Assembly: GCA_030642885.1 (NCBI GenBank)
Contig: DAOWMX010000051.1
Span: 1-10,365 of the forward strand
Source: Anaerolineales bacterium
GTDB taxonomy: Bacteria; Chloroflexota; Anaerolineae; Anaerolineales; E44-bin32
Reading direction: 5' to 3'
DNA: 10,365 nt
The notes below the pieces were generated by a model. That model had not been told where the DNA came from. It searched no databases and worked only from the letters and a program-made list of their open reading frames with translations. Positions 6,310 through 10,365 of this stretch are shown piece by piece. How positions within the stretch are numbered: position 1 is the stretch's first letter; every line of letters starts with the position of its first letter. A program made the translations under genes and the position numbers.

Positions 6310-7529
6310 CCGATTCAGGGAGCACCCAACCGGAATCCGCCAATATTCGCCCCCCATCCCCACCCAAGCTTCTCGTGTGGCTGCGGCGTAATCTCTTCAA
6401 CAGCTGGCCCAACTCTGTTCTCACGCTTCTGGCTGTGGGATCGATTTACTTTGTCGGACGCGCTGTGCTCGAGTGGGCCTTCTTCACTGCCGACTGGAGA
6501 CCGGTCACAAACAATCCAATGCTCTATCTCGTAGGTCAATATCCACGCGACCAGATCTGGCGAGTCGGCGCGAGCCTGCTGCTTGTGTCCTTCCTGACGG
6601 GCATGAGCTGGGGTGAATGGCGGGGGATCATGCGCACCTTTGCCATGCTGCTCGCAGGCGGACTTGCGGTACTGGGAATCATTCCTGCTGGCGGTCAGAT
6701 GGGCAGCCTGGCTGTACATGTATTCTTCCTTATCAACGTGCCCGTAATTTTCCTTGGTTTCCTGCTCGGCTCCCGAAAGTTTGTCACGGGCTCTTGGGTC
6801 CTTGGCGGCTGGCTGTTCTCATTCTTAGTCATTCCCTTCCTCCTTCGAGGCATAGGAGACGGGACCGTGCTCCCCACCGTTGAGACGTCACTGTGGGGAG
6901 GTCTCCTGGTGACGCTCATTCTCGCCGTTGGCGGAATTCTGCTCTCGTTCCCTCTCGGCGTCCTTCTGGCTCTTGGACGTCGATCATCGCTCCCCGTTAT
7001 TAAGATCTTCTGCGTTATGTTTATCGAAGGGATCCGCGGCGTCCCACTCGTCACTATCCTTTTCATGTCCTCGATAATCCTGGCTCTCTTTCTCCCACCC
7101 GATCTCAGGATTGACCGCCTTGTGCGTGCGCTTATCGGCATGACCATCTTCAGCGCAGCATATACAGCCGAAAACGTGCGCGGTGGACTTCAAGCCGTTC
7201 CTGCCGGACAAATTGAAGCCGCGAAAGCTGTCGGTCTGAACAACTTTCAAACCACGCTGTTGGTCGTCTTACCCCAGGCCCTGCGGGCTGTAATTCCCGC
7301 CATCGTAGGGCAGTTTATCAGTCTCTTCAAGGATACGACGCTGGCCATCATTGTTGCCATCAACGAACTGCTGAACATCGGTAAATCCATCCTGCAATCC
7401 GACGTAGAATTTCTTCAACTGCAATTAGAGGTTTACGTTTTCATTGCCGCGGTCTTCTGGGTACTTTGCTATCTCATGTCCTTCGCAAGCCGGCGGCTAG
7501 AAACCGCGCTAGGCATCGGTGAGCGTTAA
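6306..7529 (+). CDS. aapM: Amino-acid ABC transporter permease 2 (AapM/BztC-like)
   Basis: This 407-residue membrane protein should pair with the preceding permease to form the heterodimeric channel. A Pro-rich cytoplasmic N-terminus (1-25) with WLRRNLFNSW (25-34) is typical of the subfamily. Several hydrophobic helices follow (about 36-57, 87-100, 110-127, 135-155, 164-181). The conserved permease core begins near TSLWGGLLVTLILA (194-207) and contains FIEGIRGVPLVTILFM (239-254), the EAA loop EAAKAVGLNNFQTTLLVVLPQAL and QFISLFKDTTLA. Translation starts at a GTG in the sequence GTGA shared with the stop of permease 1, with only a weak GTGAGAAA upstream, so it probably depends on reinitiation. 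The ATPase follows 12 bp downstream. I see no frameshift or missing segment. Confidence 0.94.
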   Translation: MTDSGSTQPESANIRPPSPPKLLVWLRRNLFNSWPNSVLTLLAVGSIYFVGRAVLEWAFFTADWRPVTNNPMLYLVGQYPRDQIWRVGASLLLVSFLTGMSWGEWRGIMRTFAMLLAGGLAVLGIIPAGGQMGSLAVHVFFLINVPVIFLGFLLGSRKFVTGSWVLGGWLFSFLVIPFLLRGIGDGTVLPTVETSLWGGLLVTLILAVGGILLSFPLGVLLALGRRSSLPVIKIFCVMFIEGIRGVPLVTILFMSSIILALFLPPDLRIDRLVRALIGMTIFSAAYTAENVRGGLQAVPAGQIEAAKAVGLNNFQTTLLVVLPQALRAVIPAIVGQFISLFKDTTLAIIVAINELLNIGKSILQSDVEFLQLQLEVYVFIAAVFWVLCYLMSFASRRLETALGIGER

Positions 7530-7541
7530 CCGGAGCAAATT

Positions 7542-8285
7542 ATGAGCGATCCTATAATCATCTGCCGTGATGTCGAAAAATGGTTCGATGACTTCCAAGC
7601 CCTAAAAGGGATTGATATGGAAGTACACAAGGGTGAAGTGATTGTGATTTTTGGGCCTTCTGGCTCGGGAAAATCAACATTCATCCGTACGATCAACCGC
7701 ATCGAAGTTCATCAACGCGGTCAGATCATCGTGGATGGGATGGAACTCACTCACGATGTCCGTAATATCGCTGCCATCCGCAGTGAGATCGGAATGGTTT
7801 TTCAGCTGTTTAACCTTTTTCCCCACCTCAGCGTACTGCAGAATATCACCCTCGCCCCTATCTGGGTACGAAAGTGGTCAAAGGCTGAGGCGGAGGAGAT
7901 TGCCCAACAACTGCTCGAACGAGTCGGCATCCCCGAACAAGCCGATAAATTTCCTGGCCAACTATCCGGTGGGCAGCAACAAAGAGTAGCAATTGCCAGA
8001 GCACTCGCCATGCAGCCCAAGATCATGCTCTTCGATGAGCCGACTTCTGCCCTGGATCCCGAGATGATTAAAGAAGTTTTAGATGTCATGATCGAGCTCG
8101 CACAGTCGGGTATGACCATGATTGTGATCACCCATGAGATGGGCTTCGCCCGTGCGGTTGCGGACCGGATGTTCTTTTTCGATGAGGGTCTCATCGTCGA
8201 ATCGGGAACTCCGGATGACATATTTAATAACCCTCAAGAAGACCGCACCAAGCTCTTTCTCTCACAGATACTGACTCACGACTGA
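7542..8285 (+). CDS. aapP: Amino-acid ABC transporter ATP-binding protein (AapP/BztD/GlnQ-like)
   Basis: This 247-residue cytoplasmic ATPase powers the importer. All nucleotide-binding motifs are intact: Walker A GPSGSGKS (38-45), Q-loop Gln88 in MVFQLFNLFPH, signature LSGGQQQR (141-148), Walker B IMLFDEP (161-167), D-loop SALDP (169-173) and switch His198 in VITHEMGFA. Its length and the phrase PTSALDPEM are those of the polar amino-acid uptake (PAAT) ATPases. The ATG follows CGGAGC at a normal spacing. It is the last gene of the operon: an intrinsic terminator begins 35 bp after the stop. No MetI-style regulatory domain follows the nucleotide-binding domain. Identity is secure; substrate is set by the binding protein. 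Confidence 0.97.
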   Translation: MSDPIIICRDVEKWFDDFQALKGIDMEVHKGEVIVIFGPSGSGKSTFIRTINRIEVHQRGQIIVDGMELTHDVRNIAAIRSEIGMVFQLFNLFPHLSVLQNITLAPIWVRKWSKAEAEEIAQQLLERVGIPEQADKFPGQLSGGQQQRVAIARALAMQPKIMLFDEPTSALDPEMIKEVLDVMIELAQSGMTMIVITHEMGFARAVADRMFFFDEGLIVESGTPDDIFNNPQEDRTKLFLSQILTHD

Positions 8286-8319
8286 GAAAAAGACATCCCT
8301 TCAACTCCTGACTAACGCA

Positions 8320-8355
8320 TCAGGGCAGCAAGTTCGCTGCCCTGACTTTTTATTT
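8320..8355 (+). terminator. Rho-independent terminator of the ABC operon
   Basis: TCAGGGCAGC (8320-8329) pairs perfectly with GCTGCCCTGA (8336-8345) around the 6-nt loop AAGTTC, followed by CTTTTTATTT. A 10-bp GC-rich stem with a T-run is a textbook intrinsic terminator and separates the importer from the peptidase operon. Confidence 0.92.
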
Positions 8356-8395
8356 GTAAAGCTGAATCTGGAGTCAACAAGCTCTGCTTACGGGC

Positions 8396-8455
8396 TGGAG
8401 CGAATCTTCAGGATGTTTCAAGATCCTATCCTTGAAGTCTGCAAGCTCCGCTCCA
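8396..8455 (+). promoter_or_regulatory. Foldable leader element before the M42 peptidase gene
   Basis: TGGAGCG (8396-8402) pairs perfectly with CGCTCCA (8449-8455). Inside, CTTCAGGAT (8406-8414) pairs with ATCC-t-TGAAG (8428-8437), with one bulged base. An alternative AGGAT/ATCCT pairing (8410-8414 with 8423-8427) is mutually exclusive with part of this. No T-run follows. No clear promoter hexamer pair was found between the terminator and the gene. It could be an RNA control element or a processing hairpin. Confidence 0.35.
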
Positions 8456-8516
8456 TTGCTAAAACAACTCGCCCTGCGTATGATTCCTCAACGCTCTATT
8501 TCGAAAGGTGCTGAAA

Positions 8517-9569
8517 ATGGCAAAAAAGATTTCCATCGACGAGACCTACCTTCAAGACACCCTGATCCAGCTTCTCAACATCCCCAGCCCCACCGGCTAC
8601 ACAGAAGCGGCGATCCAATTCACACAATCAAAACTGGAAGAACTCGGATTGACGAGCGGGCAGACGCCGAAGGGCACTCTGGTCGCGGAGTGGCCGGGAA
8701 GAACCAACGACAAGCCCCGCGGGCTCACCGCCCACATTGACACGCTAGGTGCGATGGTGAGCGAGATTAAACAAAATGGTCGTTTAAAACTCTCACAACT
8801 CGGAGGTTACGCCTGGAACTCCATCGAAGGCGAAGGCTGCCTCATCCTCACTAGCTCCGGGAGAAGCATACGCGGCTCTGTGCTTCTTACGAAAGCCTCA
8901 GGGCACATCCATGGAGAAAAGGTCGGAACCACTCCCCGAGACGGGGATACGATGGAAGTGCGCATCGACGAGCGCAGTCTCACAATGGGGGAAACTGAGG
9001 ATCTCGGGATAAGCGTGGGCGATTTCGTGGCTTTCGATCCCCGAGTTGAGAGCTCCCCCAGCGGGTTCATACGTTCGCGCCATCTGGACGATAAGGCCGG
9101 GATAGCCTGTCTGCTCGCCGCCGCCCAGGCGATGATCGGCGCAGATAAAAAACCATCCCAACGCACAATACTCCATATCAGCAATTATGAAGAAGTAGGC
9201 CATGGGGCTGCGGCCGGCTTGCCCGGCGACCTTTTCGAGCTTGTCGCCATCGATATGGCGCCCGTAGGCGAGGGTCAGACATCGGATGAGTTCCACGTAA
9301 CGATCTGTGCGAAGGATAAAGGTGGACCCTATCACCATAAGCTCACACGCCGACTTGAAGAACTCGCCCGATCGGCTGAGATTCCCTACAAAATCGACGT
9401 GTACCCATTCTACGGGTCGGACGGCGAGGCATATTGGCGAGCCGGCGGAGATGTACGGGTAGCTTTGCTGGGTCCCGGGATCGACGCCTCGCACAGTTAC
9501 GAACGCACCCATGTCGACTCTCTCCGGGCAACAACACAACTCATCATCGCCTACCTCCAATCCCCGTGA
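8517..9569 (+). CDS. M42-family metallopeptidase, similar to the NAGGN-associated (trio_M42) group
   Basis: This 350-residue cytoplasmic protein is a co-catalytic two-metal peptidase. Likely metal and catalytic residues are His73 and Asp75 (AHIDTLG), Asp191 (SRHLDDKAG), Glu225-Glu226 (NYEEVGHGA), Asp246 (AIDMAP) and a His in ASHSYERTH (326 or 332). The phrases VGDFVAFDP, SRHLDDKAG, GSDGEAYWRAGGDVR and GIDASHSYERTHVDSL match my recollection of the M42 subgroup annotated with N-acetylglutaminylglutamine amide (osmoprotectant NAGGN) gene trios rather than ordinary glutamyl aminopeptidases. The ATG at 8517 is chosen over a GTG at 8508 because AAAGGTG at 8504-8510 then serves as ribosome site. The stop overlaps the GTG start of azlC by 3 bases. 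No NAGGN synthesis genes are in view, so substrate is uncertain; peptide hydrolysis is inferred. Confidence 0.9.
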   Translation: MAKKISIDETYLQDTLIQLLNIPSPTGYTEAAIQFTQSKLEELGLTSGQTPKGTLVAEWPGRTNDKPRGLTAHIDTLGAMVSEIKQNGRLKLSQLGGYAWNSIEGEGCLILTSSGRSIRGSVLLTKASGHIHGEKVGTTPRDGDTMEVRIDERSLTMGETEDLGISVGDFVAFDPRVESSPSGFIRSRHLDDKAGIACLLAAAQAMIGADKKPSQRTILHISNYEEVGHGAAAGLPGDLFELVAIDMAPVGEGQTSDEFHVTICAKDKGGPYHHKLTRRLEELARSAEIPYKIDVYPFYGSDGEAYWRAGGDVRVALLGPGIDASHSYERTHVDSLRATTQLIIAYLQSP

Positions 9570-10309
9570 GTCCTTCTAGCTTGGGGGCAGATCCATATTC
9601 ACGGCCGGGGATTGAATTTCTGAGAGGCGCACGCGATCAACTTCCTATCCTCCTGGGCGTCGTTCCCTTCGGGGTCATCTTCGGCGCTTTAGCAGTTTCA
9701 GCCGGCATCCCCGTGCTTGAGGCGCAAAGTTTCTCGCTCTTCATCTTCGCCGGAAGTGCCCAATTTATCGCCGTCAGTCTTATCGCCGGAGCCGCCTCAC
9801 CCTTCCTCATAATCCTGACCATCCTCGTGGTCAACTTACGCCACTTGCTCTACAGCGCTGCATTAGCGCCCCACGTTTATCACCTCTCAAACCTTTGGAA
9901 GATCTCGCTCTCCTGGCTCCTCACGGACGAGGCGTATGTTGTAGCCTCCGCTCGTTATCGCAAAGGCAGCCCCGAGTTCGCACATTGGTATTTCCTGGGG
10001 ACGGGTCTTACGCTCTGGGCTGCATGGCAGTTGAGTACATTCCTCGGCATCGCCCTTGGCGCGTTGATCCCTCCCGGGATAGGGCTTGACTTCGCACTTC
10101 CACTCACCTTCATGGCCTTGATCCTGCCCACATTGACCGATCGACCTGCGTGGGCCGCTGCCTGCGCAGCGGGTTCCTTTTCGCTTCTTCTCGCCAATCT
10201 CCCATTTAAGCTAGGCTTGCTCATCCCCGCAGTCCTCGGCATTGGTGTCGGGCTTGTAGTGGAAATACGAGCGGCAAGAGCAGGACACGCGAACGGAAAT
10301 ACAGCATGA
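9566..10309 (+). CDS. azlC: AzlC-family membrane protein, large subunit of a branched-chain amino-acid exporter
   Basis: AzlC with AzlD forms an inner-membrane exporter; characterised relatives export branched-chain amino acids, and others different small amino acids. The 247-residue protein shows the family marks: GVVPFGVIFGAL (31-42), LFIFAGSAQFIAV (58-70), NLRHLLYSAAL (90-100), LTDEAY (119-124) and TDRPAWAAA (191-199), with about seven hydrophobic segments and a charged C-terminal tail. I start it at the GTG at 9566, inside the stop codon of the peptidase gene (GTGA). The reading frame is open back to 9434, but that extension is Arg-rich, overlaps the peptidase and is unlike AzlC. There is no independent ribosome site, so translation is probably coupled to the peptidase. 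It overlaps azlD by 4 bases. Confidence 0.93.
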   Translation: MSPSSLGADPYSRPGIEFLRGARDQLPILLGVVPFGVIFGALAVSAGIPVLEAQSFSLFIFAGSAQFIAVSLIAGAASPFLIILTILVVNLRHLLYSAALAPHVYHLSNLWKISLSWLLTDEAYVVASARYRKGSPEFAHWYFLGTGLTLWAAWQLSTFLGIALGALIPPGIGLDFALPLTFMALILPTLTDRPAWAAACAAGSFSLLLANLPFKLGLLIPAVLGIGVGLVVEIRAARAGHANGNTA

Positions 10310-10365
10310 GCCGATCGGAGCTCTGGATTATCATCCTCGGCGGGATGGCCGTGACCTACCTGATC
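10306..10365 (+). CDS. azlD: AzlD-family protein, N-terminal 20 codons (partial, runs off right edge)
   Basis: An ATG at 10306 overlaps the azlC stop as ATGA and opens MSRSELWIIILGGMAVTYLI to the window end. The hydrophobic helix ending GMAVTYLI matches the AzlD start, whose typical form is a helix followed by TR. AzlD is the small (about 100 residue) partner of AzlC. Position, overlap and the N-terminal pattern make the call likely, though only 20 residues are visible. Confidence 0.82.
   Translation, partial: MSRSELWIIILGGMAVTYLI

Noticed and set aside
6315..7250. Minus-strand open frames opposite permease 2
   Set aside because: Charged, low-complexity antisense translations of hydrophobic helices; typical shadows.
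8508..8516. GTG start three codons before the chosen M42 start
   Set aside because: That GTG is part of the AAAGGTG ribosome site of the ATG at 8517.
8432..8740. 102-residue plus-strand frame overlapping the M42 start
   Set aside because: Basic, His/Arg-rich sequence in the wrong frame of a clear peptidase gene.
9434..9565. N-terminal extension of azlC inside the peptidase gene
   Set aside because: Arg-rich, out of frame with a strongly conserved peptidase end, and absent from the AzlC family.
1..10365. CRISPR array, tRNA/rRNA, insertion sequence, phage or toxin-antitoxin genes
   Set aside because: No spaced repeats, cloverleaf-like segments, transposase motifs, terminal inverted repeats or other mobile-element signs were seen on either strand.

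Overview
The window reads as bacterial chromosome of moderate GC content. Gene content and protein style (HWD-type M29 aminopeptidases in tandem, a membrane-anchored Hanks-type kinase, an Aap/Bzt-type amino-acid ABC transporter, an ASHSYERTH-type M42 peptidase, AzlCD) suggest a Chloroflexota lineage, perhaps Anaerolineae. That assignment is an impression from the proteins, not a computed result. No rRNA, tRNA, CRISPR array, insertion sequence or phage gene was seen.

Layout. On the minus strand, positions 1-1807 hold two tandem paralogous M29 (aminopeptidase T/AmpS-like) genes; the second gene of the pair runs off the left edge. Positions 2027-3523 (minus) hold a serine/threonine protein kinase with one membrane helix and an unrecognised extracytoplasmic domain. 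A 421-bp divergent region (3524-3944) follows. It holds a near-consensus sigma-70 promoter with a palindrome in its spacer, and a roughly 200-nt leader that can fold.

Positions 3945-8285 (plus) carry a complete polar amino-acid ABC importer in the classic order: lipoprotein binding protein, permease 1, permease 2, ATPase. A strong hairpin separates the binding protein from the permeases, and a rho-independent terminator closes the operon at 8320-8355. After a leader with a second foldable element, positions 8517-10365 (plus) hold an M42 metallopeptidase, azlC and the first 20 codons of azlD, chained by 4-bp stop/start overlaps.

How the genes may work together (inference): the neighbourhood is about amino-acid and peptide economy. 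The ABC system imports amino acids, the M29 and M42 enzymes release amino acids from peptides, and AzlCD would vent excess branched-chain or similar amino acids. The kinase shares the divergent region with the importer and could sense an envelope or nutrient signal. Nothing here is clearly a wholly new system. The best leads are the unannotated regulatory architecture at 3703-3945, the coupling of an M42 peptidase of the NAGGN-associated type to an AzlCD exporter without NAGGN synthesis genes in view, and the kinase's C-terminal domain.
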